DNA from: Legionella sp.
Lineage (GTDB): Bacteria > Pseudomonadota > Gammaproteobacteria > Legionellales > Legionellaceae
Assembly (NCBI GenBank): GCA_013697625.1
Contig: JACCWN010000089.1
Span: 1 to 39,269 of the forward strand
Length of the DNA stretch: 39,269 nucleotides
Direction of reading: 5' to 3'
This document shows, piece after piece, positions 8,039 to 17,060 of this stretch (within the stretch, counting starts at the first letter, position 1; the number at the start of each line of letters is the position of its first letter). The notes under the pieces are model-generated. The model was not told where the DNA came from, did no database searches, and saw only the letters and a program-made list of their open reading frames with translations. The position numbers were made by a program, and so were the translations under genes.

Positions 8039-8518
8039 ATGAAAGTTCGAATCATCGCATTGTTATTGAGCGTTTCCTTCAATTGCTTTGCTGCTGATCA
8101 ATGTCAAAAATCAAATAATGATGGAAAGATAATTGCTTGGGGCTTTGAAGCTATGATGGCCATTTATAGTGGTAATTTTACAAAAGATCAAAGACAGGTA
8201 ATTGAAAGGTCTGAATATCTAACAAAGTCTGCCAAGGATGCATATATTCAGGTTTATGATAAAAGTGGCATGAGTAATATTGTAAAACAAAAAAAATTAA
8301 TTACATCGGTGGGTTTATATCGTAGTCCTCTTATTATGGATAAAAAACAGGATGAATGGGTTCTTCAAATGCCTCTGACAACTTTTTATCAGTCCGCTAC
8401 AGAATTTACGGAAGATAAAAATCTCATAACTTTGAAAATTATTAAAGACCCTAAAGCGCCTGATTGTTTAAGAGTCTCAGATATGAAAATCAAACCAGTT
8501 AAGGATTCGAAGAGCTAG
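8039..8518 (+). CDS. periplasmic IcmL/DotI-like protein
   Basis: The 159-residue product has a cleavable signal peptide (residues 1-18, ...NCFA|ADQ) and then a single domain with the pattern of DotI/IcmL/TraM C-terminal domains: WGFEAMMAIYSGNFTKDQRQ, an 'xxxFT..AxxxYxxxxxxSGxxxxV' stretch, and WVLQMPLTTFYQS. Canonical IcmL is an inner-membrane component of the Dot/Icm type IVB secretion apparatus with one membrane anchor and this periplasmic domain. Here the anchor is replaced by a signal peptide, so the protein should be soluble in the periplasm. Legionella species carry several such IcmL-like proteins of unknown role. It has its own promoter and no dot/icm neighbours. Confidence 0.7.
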   Translation: MKVRIIALLLSVSFNCFAADQCQKSNNDGKIIAWGFEAMMAIYSGNFTKDQRQVIERSEYLTKSAKDAYIQVYDKSGMSNIVKQKKLITSVGLYRSPLIMDKKQDEWVLQMPLTTFYQSATEFTEDKNLITLKIIKDPKAPDCLRVSDMKIKPVKDSKS

Positions 8519-8566
8519 TCAATCTGACTGAGTCACCAATTGCCTCAACTTGGCAGTGCCCCTTGG

Positions 8567-8586
8567 CCCGCTGACATCACAGCGGG
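8567..8586 (+). terminator. hairpin downstream of the IcmL-like gene
   Basis: CCCGCTG and CAGCGGG pair perfectly around a six-base loop, 48 bases after the IcmL-like stop codon. No T-run follows, so it is either a weak terminator or an RNA-stabilising hairpin. Confidence 0.4.
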
Positions 8587-8629
8587 AAAGGCCAGGACAT
8601 CTACACGACGAATTTTAAACGCTTACTTT

Positions 8630-8646
8630 CCGTGATTTATGCGCGG
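8630..8646. repeat. short hairpin repeat, copy 1
   Basis: The 17-mer CCGTGATTTATGCGCGG matches a second copy at 10250-10266 at 15 of 17 positions. The two differences spoil part of the stem here. Two related short palindromes within 2 kb suggest a dispersed intergenic repeat. Confidence 0.4.
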
Positions 8647-8764
8647 AATCCAGCAATGATGCTACACTGTGTGGATACCGTGCATAAAGCAGGGTACCTA
8701 GGCTAATGTGAAGAATTTTAGGTTCTATTAGAGGCATAACCCTATTACAGCCGGCTGATTTGCA

Positions 8765-10135
8765 TTACCCACGTTTTGGCAAGGCTACATAAAGCGACCC
8801 TGCATGATTCAACTCATTGGCTTCCAACCCTGCTTGTTCCCCTTCTCCTTTATACACATCCACATGGGCGCCCATGATGGCACCACCCGAATCCTGTGCT
8901 ACGCACCAGGATGTGCACTTTTTGCAGCTGTAGATAAAATTCATGCCCACAGGTATTACTCTGTGATCAGTGGCACAAGAAGCATGAGGCGTCAAAGAAA
9001 TATTTTCAGAACCATAGGGTCCTAAGTATTCCTTAGTAAAAAATACAAAGCTCTGATCTCGGTTTCGAAAATCCGGGGCTTTATCATTGTTGTCGCTTAG
9101 ATATTGACGTATTCGCTTTTCAGAAGCTGCGCTCAGTTTGACTTCATTTGATACATGACATGTTAATTTTTGATCATCATGACAATTGGGGTCTTTTGCG
9201 CAACGCTCCATAATATCCAATGTTCCACCGCAAGTAGGGTCTTGTGCGCACTGGACTATACGACCTAACATGGTTCTAGGTCTGCCATTGGCACCATCGT
9301 AATTTATATGAAATATCTTACCATCCAAAATCAGTGCCCCTGACCCTTGAAGCATTAAAAAGGCTGGGTCATTTGGGTCTTTTACATACCCTATAATATA
9401 TTTAGGATCCAAAGCACCATGATCGATTTCCTCACGATCTGGTACAACAGAATATCTTCCCTTTGCATCTTTCAAACAAAATCCACGGGCGATTTTTGTT
9501 AAAGGATCAATACCACAAAGGGGTGGCTTCAAATTGAATTTCCTACATTCTGCAGCTACATTGATTACACCAGGGTTACTATAAATTGGATATAAGAATT
9601 CCCCTCCTCGTTTGGAATGCGCCTCTATGGTCGTTGGGGCATAGTATGCAGTAAACTGAAAGTCCCCTTTATTAAAGCCTGCATGATTTTCAGGCCAACC
9701 CTCGCTTTGATACCAATCAAATTCATTTTTAATACTTGTTAAATAGGTCTGAAAGTTGCCACCAGCAGCCTTTGCAAGCATGAGCATTTTTTGATTGGTT
9801 TGAAGACACCATTCTTCTCTTTTATATTGTTGGCCGGCAATGGTTATTGTCTTATATTCACCCTGATTGATTTTGCAATTTTGAATTTGCTTATTTAAAG
9901 CTTTAATTATTTCATCCATATTCCCTTTGGAATTATCTAAAGGCAGGTCGGATGCTGCTATTTTATGGAATTTGAAACGCAACACACCAGGTTCTTTGTT
10001 TGTGATTTTTTGTCTAGTAGTAAAATCTGCAAGTCTTCGGATGTCTAAACAGTGCTGAATTGGATCATTAGGTAAGGCTGCTTGAGTGGTAATATTCATC
10101 ATTAATAAAATAATTATCAAAGCTGATTGCAACAT
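8765..10135 (-). CDS. mltA: MltA-family membrane-bound lytic murein transglycosylase
   Basis: The 456-residue protein has a signal peptide (about 1-20). It then carries the MltA domain: FQFTAYYAPTTIEAHSKRGG near residues 155-175, and the double-psi-barrel region with MLQGSGALILDG and YDGANGRP near 265-285. The C-terminal 3D domain shows CVAQDSGGAIMGAHVDVYKG (about 410-430), which contains conserved acidic residues including the catalytic Asp. MltA enzymes cleave the MurNAc-GlcNAc bond of peptidoglycan, forming 1,6-anhydro-MurNAc. There is no lipobox Cys, unlike E. coli MltA. A Cys-rich insertion (CAQDPTCGGTLDIMERCAKD) between the domains is unusual. The ATG has AAGGA at seven bases. No operon partner. 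Confidence 0.9.
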   Translation of the reverse strand: MLQSALIIILLMMNITTQAALPNDPIQHCLDIRRLADFTTRQKITNKEPGVLRFKFHKIAASDLPLDNSKGNMDEIIKALNKQIQNCKINQGEYKTITIAGQQYKREEWCLQTNQKMLMLAKAAGGNFQTYLTSIKNEFDWYQSEGWPENHAGFNKGDFQFTAYYAPTTIEAHSKRGGEFLYPIYSNPGVINVAAECRKFNLKPPLCGIDPLTKIARGFCLKDAKGRYSVVPDREEIDHGALDPKYIIGYVKDPNDPAFLMLQGSGALILDGKIFHINYDGANGRPRTMLGRIVQCAQDPTCGGTLDIMERCAKDPNCHDDQKLTCHVSNEVKLSAASEKRIRQYLSDNNDKAPDFRNRDQSFVFFTKEYLGPYGSENISLTPHASCATDHRVIPVGMNFIYSCKKCTSWCVAQDSGGAIMGAHVDVYKGEGEQAGLEANELNHAGSLYVALPKRG

Positions 10136-10249
10136 CGATATTCCTTGGACATAAAAATTTTGATTCTATCATTTTTTGATTGTATGTGGCTTGTTTTTTG
10201 TAAAAGGATCTGGGCAGATGTATTTAAACGATATTATTAAGTCATAATG

Positions 10250-10266
10250 CCGCGCTTTATGCGCGG
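10250..10266 (-). terminator. perfect hairpin downstream of nudC (repeat copy 2)
   Basis: CCGCGC and GCGCGG pair perfectly around TTTAT, 80 bases beyond the nudC stop codon on the minus strand. It lacks a T-run. It is also the better-preserved copy of the 17-mer found at 8630-8646. Confidence 0.4.
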
Positions 10267-10347
10267 TAAGTAGGCAATTGTGGGTATTTTATGTTCTAAA
10301 ATTAAATACATTTACCTTAGAGGTGTGGATATCTGCTATTCAAATTG

Positions 10348-11175
10348 TCACATCGCAGATTTCAGTCGTAAATGTTGCTCAATGATTTGACGTGCAAGGC
10401 TGATGGGTTTTGGAAGCGGCGGGAGTTTTTTGATAGAAAACCACTGTGCATCTTCAAGCTCCTTTTTATCTATTAAAAGTTCCCCGCTTTCATATTCTGC
10501 TGTGAAACCCAACATCAAGTTACTTTGAAATGGCCAGGGTTGGGAAGAAACGTATTGTAGATTTTTAATTGTTATCCCTACTTCTTCCATTACCTCCCGG
10601 TGTACAGTTTCTTCAAGAAGTTCACCAGGCTCTACAAATCCTGCCAAAATACTGTAAATACCTGGCATAAAGTGCGCGGATCGGGCAAGCAAAATCTCAT
10701 CAGCTCGCCACACCAGAGCCATCATAACCGGTGAGATGTGAGGGAATATCGAAGTATTGCAGGTGGAACATATTTTGGCACGTTCATGCTCACTGCAGTG
10801 CGTTTTTTTACCACAGGCACCACAGAACATACTGATTTTATTCCAATGTAACAATTGCTTTGCCCTGCATATTAATTTAAACAAAGCTTCATCACCCAAA
10901 ATTTCATGCGCTTGGCGAATAGGTGCGAAAACAAAATCCTGAGGTAATTCTTTTGCTTGCGCATTTGCCTGTATGACATAACAAGGGGTTGCACCATAAG
11001 TACCCATGAATAATTGATGCTTAGGATTTATAGGAATATCAGTGATGTCTAATGAGGTTGGGATAGAATCATTCTGTAAAAGAATGTCATCTTCTCTAAA
11101 AATAAACCACAAAACTTTTTCAGTATGAAGTGAAGACGGAATTATCAGTGAGGTGAAAGATTGTAATGTATTCAT
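10348..11175 (-). CDS. nudC: NAD(P)H / NAD-RNA pyrophosphatase NudC (Nudix hydrolase)
   Basis: The product has the three parts of NudC: an N-terminal domain, a four-Cys zinc ribbon (FCGACGKKT... ICSTCN) and a Nudix domain with the box GFVEPGELLEETVHREVMEE (GX5EX7REVXEEXGU), followed by SQPWPFQSNLMLGF, the SQPWPFPxS signature that marks NADH pyrophosphatases. It hydrolyses NADH to NMNH and AMP and, in characterised relatives, removes NAD caps from RNA. I choose the ATG at 11175 (MNTLQSFTSL), which has TAAGG upstream; a longer frame would start at a TTG at 11235. The rhomboid gene lies 56 bases upstream on the same strand, so the two may be co-transcribed. Confidence 0.92.
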   Translation of the reverse strand: MNTLQSFTSLIIPSSLHTEKVLWFIFREDDILLQNDSIPTSLDITDIPINPKHQLFMGTYGATPCYVIQANAQAKELPQDFVFAPIRQAHEILGDEALFKLICRAKQLLHWNKISMFCGACGKKTHCSEHERAKICSTCNTSIFPHISPVMMALVWRADEILLARSAHFMPGIYSILAGFVEPGELLEETVHREVMEEVGITIKNLQYVSSQPWPFQSNLMLGFTAEYESGELLIDKKELEDAQWFSIKKLPPLPKPISLARQIIEQHLRLKSAM

Positions 11176-11231
11176 AATAAATGCCTTAGAAAATGTTACA
11201 CCATACAAATCAAGTTGTAATTTTATTGTAT

Positions 11232-11810
11232 TCAAAGGGCAATGACATAACTTGAAGCAATACCGGCTAGTAAACCAAATAAATGCCCTTCCCAGGAGAC
11301 ACCCTTTTTTCCTGGAAAGATTCCAAAAAACAATCCAACAAAATAATATAAACTAATCAGACCTAAAATTACAGTTATAAAGGTACCCTGGTTCAAGATA
11401 TTGCTGATTAAAAAACCCCAATAACCTGTGATTAAAGCGCTAGCACCAACATGCAGCCCTGTATGGCCAAAACACCAAATGAGAATACCACTTAGTAAAG
11501 TAACAAACACAGTCACTTCTATAAAAACAACAAGGTTGCTCTCTATCAAAACAAAATTGCCTAAAATTAATAGTGGAATCATATTAAAGAAAAGATGATT
11601 AAAGTCCGCATGAAGAAGCGGCGCAAAGACAACACCCAACAGTCCATATGCTTGTCTTGGAACAATACCCAACAAAAGCAGGCGGTTTCCTAGAATTTTA
11701 TTTAAAACATAAACAACACAGGGTAGTAAAAAAATTACCATCAATATAGGATAATTCGCCTGAGTCTGGGTGATGATAAGGTTCATGCTGCTTGTTAGTT
11801 CTTCTAACAT
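11232..11810 (-). CDS. rhomboid-family intramembrane serine protease
   Basis: The 192-residue protein is mostly membrane segments (about six). It carries the rhomboid signatures: HADFNHLFFNM (His67, His72, Asn76, for the oxyanion site), GASALITGYWG with nucleophile Ser124, and WEGHLFGLLAG with catalytic His176. Rhomboids cut transmembrane helices inside the lipid bilayer. The catalytic dyad is intact. The length fits a minimal six-helix bacterial rhomboid without an extra cytosolic domain. Its substrate is unknown. It is followed after 56 bases by nudC on the same strand. Confidence 0.88.
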   Translation of the reverse strand: MLEELTSSMNLIITQTQANYPILMVIFLLPCVVYVLNKILGNRLLLLGIVPRQAYGLLGVVFAPLLHADFNHLFFNMIPLLILGNFVLIESNLVVFIEVTVFVTLLSGILIWCFGHTGLHVGASALITGYWGFLISNILNQGTFITVILGLISLYYFVGLFFGIFPGKKGVSWEGHLFGLLAGIASSYVIAL

Positions 11811-12073
11811 ATGGATCTCTTGAGACTAACTTGGTTGGGTGTGAGTTTGACCCAAAATTTATTTACTTTCAATTGTATTTGTAAACACCAGGGTAATAAA
11901 AAGACAATTTGTATCTGCCTTATTAGGGATACTTAAACCTTATAGGCGAATAGGCTAAAACCTAATAAATCTAATAAACATATTGATCATTAATTTACAT
12001 TATGTTACATTTTATGATTGTTTTTTTTATAATTTGACTATTATATATATTTCATGATCTCTAGGTAAACTAT

Positions 12074-13906
12074 ATGCCAAACCACACTGATATTGATACT
12101 GATACTTCAAATCAACAAAAATTACGAAGTTTTTTTAAAGCTTATTTCCTCAATTCGGATCAAAAATGGGTGGCTTGGATGCTCCTCATTGGCATCATTC
12201 TAAGCATCATCACACTTGTAGGTCTTTCGCTCATGTTCACATGGTGGTCGTCTGCATTTTGGATCATATTAATGGCAAAGGATGTGGTACCTTTTTTTAT
12301 TTCCATTGGAAAATTTGCAGGATTGCTCACCGCCTACGTGAGTGTCCATATGTTCAAAAACCATTTATTGGGAAAACTTTCCATCAACTGGCGGGACTGG
12401 CTTACCAATAAAGTGTTGAATGATTATTTAGGGGATAATGACAAAAAATCCTCCAATTATTTAGAGTTAACGCGAGTCAACCCAGAAATTACCTCTGTTG
12501 GTCAACGCATTCAGGAAGATATTCATAAATTCGTTTCACACACCCTCTCATTAGGATTTGATTTATTCAGAGCGGTTTTAACCCTAGTTACTTTTGCTGG
12601 CAATTTATGGGTGTTAGGTGGGGCCTTATCATTTGTACTTGTGGGAATAAATATCATCATACCTGGTTATTTGCTTTGGGCATCTTTGCTGGTTTCAATT
12701 GGAGCCACCATTGCCACCCATTTAATTGGAAAATCCTTAGTTGAAAAAAACAAAGCTGCAGAACAAGCCGAAGCAGAATTTAGAACGACCTTAGGAAAAG
12801 TTGCAGACCAAGCAGAACCCATTGCGCTAGAACATGCTGAAGGTTTTTATAAGGTTGCATTGTCTAATCAACGCGAAACGATTCGAACCATCTCCAATCA
12901 AAAATTAAATACCCAGTCCAAATTAATAGGGTTTCAAAATTTTTACATGGAACTTACAAGCCTTCTACCTGACCTGATGGCAGCCCCCCTATATTTTTCC
13001 GGTCTTATGGAATTGAGTGGTTTGATTGAAGCCAGTGGTTGCTTCTTCCAAGTAAATTCCAGTTTAAGCTCTTTAGTTACTCACTATTCGGAAATTTCTA
13101 ATTGGAAAACAAATGTGCAGCGTCTAGATGAGCTTTTACAAGCCTTTCATAATCTTGAAACTGAGATGCCGCGCGTCAATGTAATGGGCATTCAATTAAG
13201 GGTTTCACCAACTATGCCATTAGAGGCCAAACAGGCCATACAAATCAAAGGATTGTCTTTATTTCCGCCGATGGCTAAAGATGACCCTATGATGCGTGAG
13301 CTTAATATGACCCTGGAAAAAGGGGAACATACGTTTATAAAAGGAAAATATGGATTAGGCAAAAGCACGCTTTTTAAGGCCATCGCAGGCACCTGGAAAT
13401 ATGGCGAAGGCAGCATAGAACTTCCTGCAGGAGAAAGTTTATACTTTTTACCTCAAAAGCCCACCCTCCCTGATAATGCAACTCTAAAGCAAGTACTTAC
13501 CTATCCAGAACCTGAAACCGCCTATACAGATGAACATTGCAGTGACATTCTAATGGCCTTTGAGTTGGCCCCATTTACCTCAAGATTGTATGAAAAAAGA
13601 GCTTCTTGGGCAACACTTTCCGGCGGACAACAACAAATAATAGCCCTAACCCGAGCTGTATTAAAAGAACCAACAAGACTATTTTTGGACGAAGCAACTT
13701 CATCTTTAAATGAAAAAGCAGAAAAGCACGTTTATGAAACTCTGAAGAGTCTATTGCCCGAGACAACCATAGTCAGCATTGCCCACAGGAGAACGGTCAG
13801 ACAATTTCACTCAAGAGTTGTTTCTTTGAAACCAGATGAATTTAAACACATCATATTAAAAGAAAAAAATACTCAAGAATTTAAACAGAATGCTTTACAA
13901 TTTTGA
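12074..13906 (+). CDS. SbmA/BacA-YddA-like fused ABC transporter
   Basis: The 610-residue protein joins a membrane domain of about six helices (residues 25-340) to an ATPase domain (about 385-600). The membrane part shows the SbmA/BacA features NWRDWLTNKVLNDYL and NPEITSVGQRIQEDI. In the ATPase, GKYGLGKST (about 424) is Walker A, LSGGQQQIIALTRA (about 515) the ABC signature, LFLDEATSSLN (about 536) Walker B, and IAHRRTV holds the switch His. Relatives (YddA, Rv1819c, ABCD-like) move peptides, vitamin B12 or very-long-chain lipids. Direction and cargo cannot be read here. It stands alone, convergent with the next gene and 83 bases from it. Confidence 0.88.
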   Translation: MPNHTDIDTDTSNQQKLRSFFKAYFLNSDQKWVAWMLLIGIILSIITLVGLSLMFTWWSSAFWIILMAKDVVPFFISIGKFAGLLTAYVSVHMFKNHLLGKLSINWRDWLTNKVLNDYLGDNDKKSSNYLELTRVNPEITSVGQRIQEDIHKFVSHTLSLGFDLFRAVLTLVTFAGNLWVLGGALSFVLVGINIIIPGYLLWASLLVSIGATIATHLIGKSLVEKNKAAEQAEAEFRTTLGKVADQAEPIALEHAEGFYKVALSNQRETIRTISNQKLNTQSKLIGFQNFYMELTSLLPDLMAAPLYFSGLMELSGLIEASGCFFQVNSSLSSLVTHYSEISNWKTNVQRLDELLQAFHNLETEMPRVNVMGIQLRVSPTMPLEAKQAIQIKGLSLFPPMAKDDPMMRELNMTLEKGEHTFIKGKYGLGKSTLFKAIAGTWKYGEGSIELPAGESLYFLPQKPTLPDNATLKQVLTYPEPETAYTDEHCSDILMAFELAPFTSRLYEKRASWATLSGGQQQIIALTRAVLKEPTRLFLDEATSSLNEKAEKHVYETLKSLLPETTIVSIAHRRTVRQFHSRVVSLKPDEFKHIILKEKNTQEFKQNALQF

Positions 13907-13989
13907 TAATAGATCAATTGAGCTCCGGGTTTAGATATCCAATTGTTTGATTAACACATGCCTTTGTATTGTCACCATTGGTTATCACT

Positions 13990-16770
13990 CTAACATTTAA
14001 ATTCAAGGGATGCGGTGTGGCTATCAATCTGAATTTTAGGTGACCTAAAAAATGTTCTGTAATGGCTTAGAATCAGTGGGCTAAACTGGTGCTCTGAGCA
14101 TGGGAAGGCCGATAATAGCCTTTGTGATTGGTGATGGTTTCTGACTATCTGTATCATTTTTGAAAAGTTTGTATCTTTTATTTCACTGGCCATGCCAACA
14201 TTTAGAATCTCTTTTCTAATGTGCCCAATAAATTTTCTGTATTCAGGAGCAATCTGCAAGGTTAATTCATGAAAAGGGCAAAGTGATGCCATATAGGCCT
14301 CTCTATCTTCTATAGAAATTCTGTTTAAGCTTGGCTTTGAAATTGCGCAAAAATGTAAATAAATAAATCCTACGAAAGCCATGCACCTTTTATTGCTCAC
14401 ACGTGTATTGTCTCTCGCACAATCATCACTCTCAGAGTAAGGATCCATTGCAAATAAAGTTGCACTGATGTCTTCTCTATAAATACCACTCATCCGATGC
14501 AATGCGCCAGACTCATTTAGCTCAGTCAAAACAGACATCATTGGCATAGCACCTAACAAGGTATCCAAAACCAAGGCTAATTTTTTTGGCTCATAAAAAT
14601 TGCATCTTTCATCCGATTTTAAATAGTTTAACAGATATTCTGCAGATTCCTGTCCATTTAAATGTTCTAGAGGATTGTCTATTTTTGCGGGGGAAAGATC
14701 TGAGGTTGTGCCAGATTTTTCAGATGTCGCAGATGTCGCAGATGTCGCAGATGTCGCATCAGGTATTATTTCTGTAATTATTTCAAGTCTTTCATTTTCA
14801 ACTGCTTCATTTTGTTGTTCAAAATTATGCTGTTTTACTAACAAAGTGTCGTCATTCTTTTTATTTTTCTGCCTTTTTGACTTTTTTGGTTTTCTGTTCT
14901 CTTTAAATGATTGTGTAAAACTGGCTGCCACATGTTGGGATACTTTCTCCTTATCAATATCAACTATTTTTTCCAATCTTTCTATAAAATCATCTGAAGC
15001 ACCCAATATTACAGTAAGATGATACACATCAGCTTTGACTTGCAGATATTCCCTATTCAAACTTTTTTGTAAGTTTTTATCTAATTGTCTGATTCTAAGT
15101 GATAATTTTAAAACATTTTCTTCTAAGGTATCTAGAAGAGCTTCTGAAAACAAAGGAAATCTATCACCTAAGATCTTCAATAACTGAAAATCAATTTTCA
15201 AAGGTTTTAAATTTTTGAAATAAAGTGACAAACAAAAGTCCTGGGGATTTGTTTTTTTATCATTAAGTGGGTCATAATCAATCATCAAATTCAAAAAGAA
15301 ATCGAATAAAGGGGTTATTAAGTGTTCGTTTACTGATTCTAATTCTTTCCTAGTTAAGGAGTTAAACAGCTTTCTTTTATTATCCAACAAAAATTTTGAA
15401 ACATTTTTATATAACCCAGCTTGCCAATAAGCATTAATTAAAGCTTCAGCTTCTTGTATCATCCCTTGGTGGGTTGAAATCCTATGGGTTTGAAGATATT
15501 CAGCAATGGTAGACATAATGAAAGTCATTTCTCCTAGATCACAAACTTCATTAAGTAAAGCGGCCTTATAATTTTTTAACCAAATAATTGCATCCTGAAA
15601 TAAATTGGCTATGGTATCTGCGGATAAGGTTTGGTTTTTTAAATTTCCATAGAGCGCAAATTTCAAAGATATTATTTCAAGTATTCTATGACTTGAAAGT
15701 GTTTTAGAAGGTTTATAACAATAATTTGAGGAAAAATAGTACACATACCGCTCGAATTCTTTCAACTGTAATAACAAATGATCTAAGAGTACATTTTGGT
15801 CAAGTCTTGATAAATCCACAATTTTAAAACATTTTGGAAAATATCCATACTGTGTTCCTTTTTGTAAGCCACTTGCATATTCAAACAAGCAGGTATTTAC
15901 AGCAGGAAATTCAAAGAGGATATTTTTTAATTTCTCATTAAAAAAGCAGATACATATATTTTGAAACCAATGTTTGAAGAAATTAAAGTCCTCAATTGGC
16001 AATGACTCTAAATTTTCTAATAAAACAGCGTTCGGTTTATTTAAATCAATTTGAGCCAATAGCGTAAAGCCTTTGTAAAAAGGATTATCCACAAATAAAG
16101 AACCACCAAAGGCGCTGCTATTATAATTACCCTGAAATTCATCAACTTTATATGATTTATAAAGCATCAAAATAAAATATAATAATCCTGCATTTTCACC
16201 CAGTAAACTTTCAGATAAAGCCTCTACCCAATATAAAATCTGGGCATCCAAGCTGTCATCACATACATCCAGGGTTGTACTAAATATGAAAAAGCTCAAG
16301 ATCATTTGGCCAAAAGAATCTTTTAATACAAATTTATTTAAAGTTGGTTGGTCTTTTATTTCCTCTAAACTGGTTATAATTTGATTAAAAATAGTGTTCC
16401 TACTCATTTGAATGAATGATATACCTTCTATATTTAGTTCAGAAGAGTCCATATAAGATTGGGTAACAGTAGATAAAGCGACTATAGAAAAAAATAATTT
16501 GTCAAGCGCATTGGGTTGAGGACAATTTTTTAAAAAATTTACAAGTTCAAAATATGGAAGAACTGTTAATGAATTTGATTCAACATTAGCAGCTGCATGC
16601 TGTAAGTAGGCACGAATTCTATTTTTTATAGGCTTTATATAGACCTCTTCATCTATGAAAACTGTTCTTTTTTTAACCTCCAGTAATGGCTTATATGCTG
16701 GTAATGTCATTTTATCATGAGCCAAAATAGCGCTATCGCTATTAATTACTTTTTCTTCTGTAGGGTTCAT
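13990..16770 (-). CDS. large hypothetical protein (926 aa), candidate effector
   Basis: I do not recognise a family. The protein has no signal peptide or membrane helix. Residues 1-600 are helical and Leu/Phe/Asn-rich. Near residue 620-635 is a basic cluster (KPKKSKRQKNKK) that looks like a eukaryotic nuclear localisation signal. Near 670-690 is a Thr/Ser linker made by a 9-base tandem repeat (ATSATSATSATS). A final domain of about 220 residues (NPLEHLNGQESAEYL... to ...SLEFKC) has a Cys/His-containing stretch. Large size, a flexible linker and a basic patch are common in Legionella Dot/Icm substrates, so an effector is a reasonable inference, not shown. No clear ribosome binding site precedes the ATG. 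Confidence 0.6.
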   Translation of the reverse strand: MNPTEEKVINSDSAILAHDKMTLPAYKPLLEVKKRTVFIDEEVYIKPIKNRIRAYLQHAAANVESNSLTVLPYFELVNFLKNCPQPNALDKLFFSIVALSTVTQSYMDSSELNIEGISFIQMSRNTIFNQIITSLEEIKDQPTLNKFVLKDSFGQMILSFFIFSTTLDVCDDSLDAQILYWVEALSESLLGENAGLLYFILMLYKSYKVDEFQGNYNSSAFGGSLFVDNPFYKGFTLLAQIDLNKPNAVLLENLESLPIEDFNFFKHWFQNICICFFNEKLKNILFEFPAVNTCLFEYASGLQKGTQYGYFPKCFKIVDLSRLDQNVLLDHLLLQLKEFERYVYYFSSNYCYKPSKTLSSHRILEIISLKFALYGNLKNQTLSADTIANLFQDAIIWLKNYKAALLNEVCDLGEMTFIMSTIAEYLQTHRISTHQGMIQEAEALINAYWQAGLYKNVSKFLLDNKRKLFNSLTRKELESVNEHLITPLFDFFLNLMIDYDPLNDKKTNPQDFCLSLYFKNLKPLKIDFQLLKILGDRFPLFSEALLDTLEENVLKLSLRIRQLDKNLQKSLNREYLQVKADVYHLTVILGASDDFIERLEKIVDIDKEKVSQHVAASFTQSFKENRKPKKSKRQKNKKNDDTLLVKQHNFEQQNEAVENERLEIITEIIPDATSATSATSATSEKSGTTSDLSPAKIDNPLEHLNGQESAEYLLNYLKSDERCNFYEPKKLALVLDTLLGAMPMMSVLTELNESGALHRMSGIYREDISATLFAMDPYSESDDCARDNTRVSNKRCMAFVGFIYLHFCAISKPSLNRISIEDREAYMASLCPFHELTLQIAPEYRKFIGHIRKEILNVGMASEIKDTNFSKMIQIVRNHHQSQRLLSAFPCSEHQFSPLILSHYRTFFRSPKIQIDSHTASLEFKC
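14721..14756. repeat. four tandem copies of a 9-base unit
   Basis: CAGATGTCG is repeated four times without error within the 926-residue protein gene, encoding Ala-Thr-Ser repeats on the minus strand. Because the unit is three codons long, copy-number changes would lengthen or shorten the linker without breaking the frame. Confidence 0.95.
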
Positions 16771-17060
16771 AAGTATATTTTTTAATTAAAAAAACCGATT
16801 GTGTAAAATTAAATTTAAAAAAGCAAGTGATACAGCACCAGCAGAGATATTTCAGCCGCAGCTGTGTATCCTGGTGGCTATTCTTCACCGCGGCATTATC
16901 TTTTTTTGTTTTGGTTCAGCAATATTTGAACCTAAAAAAAGCAGTTGACCTCATAGCGAGAGTGGCTGATGTGTTGAAATCAGCATAGGCTGTATGGGGC
17001 AATACATTTTTTACAAAACAGGATACTGGGAATCCTGGAGTAATTTTATTGATGAAAAAT
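16771..17060. other. intergenic region between two unknown genes
   Basis: No gene is seen. A 20-base inverted repeat (GGTTCA at 16913-16918 with TGAACC at 16927-16932) is present, flanked by T-rich and A-rich runs in the wrong order for a terminator. It may be a protein-binding site, or chance. Confidence 0.3.

Noticed and set aside
8765-9025. 73-codon + frame within mltA
   Set aside because: Antisense to the conserved 3D domain of MltA.
14700-14760. CRISPR array
   Set aside because: The tandem 9-base units have no spacers and lie in a coding frame; no repeat-spacer pattern occurs elsewhere in the window.
14675-15022. 115-codon + frame with Asp-Val-Ala repeats in the 926-residue protein gene
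   Set aside because: It is the reverse reading of the 9-base tandem repeat and its Lys-rich neighbourhood.
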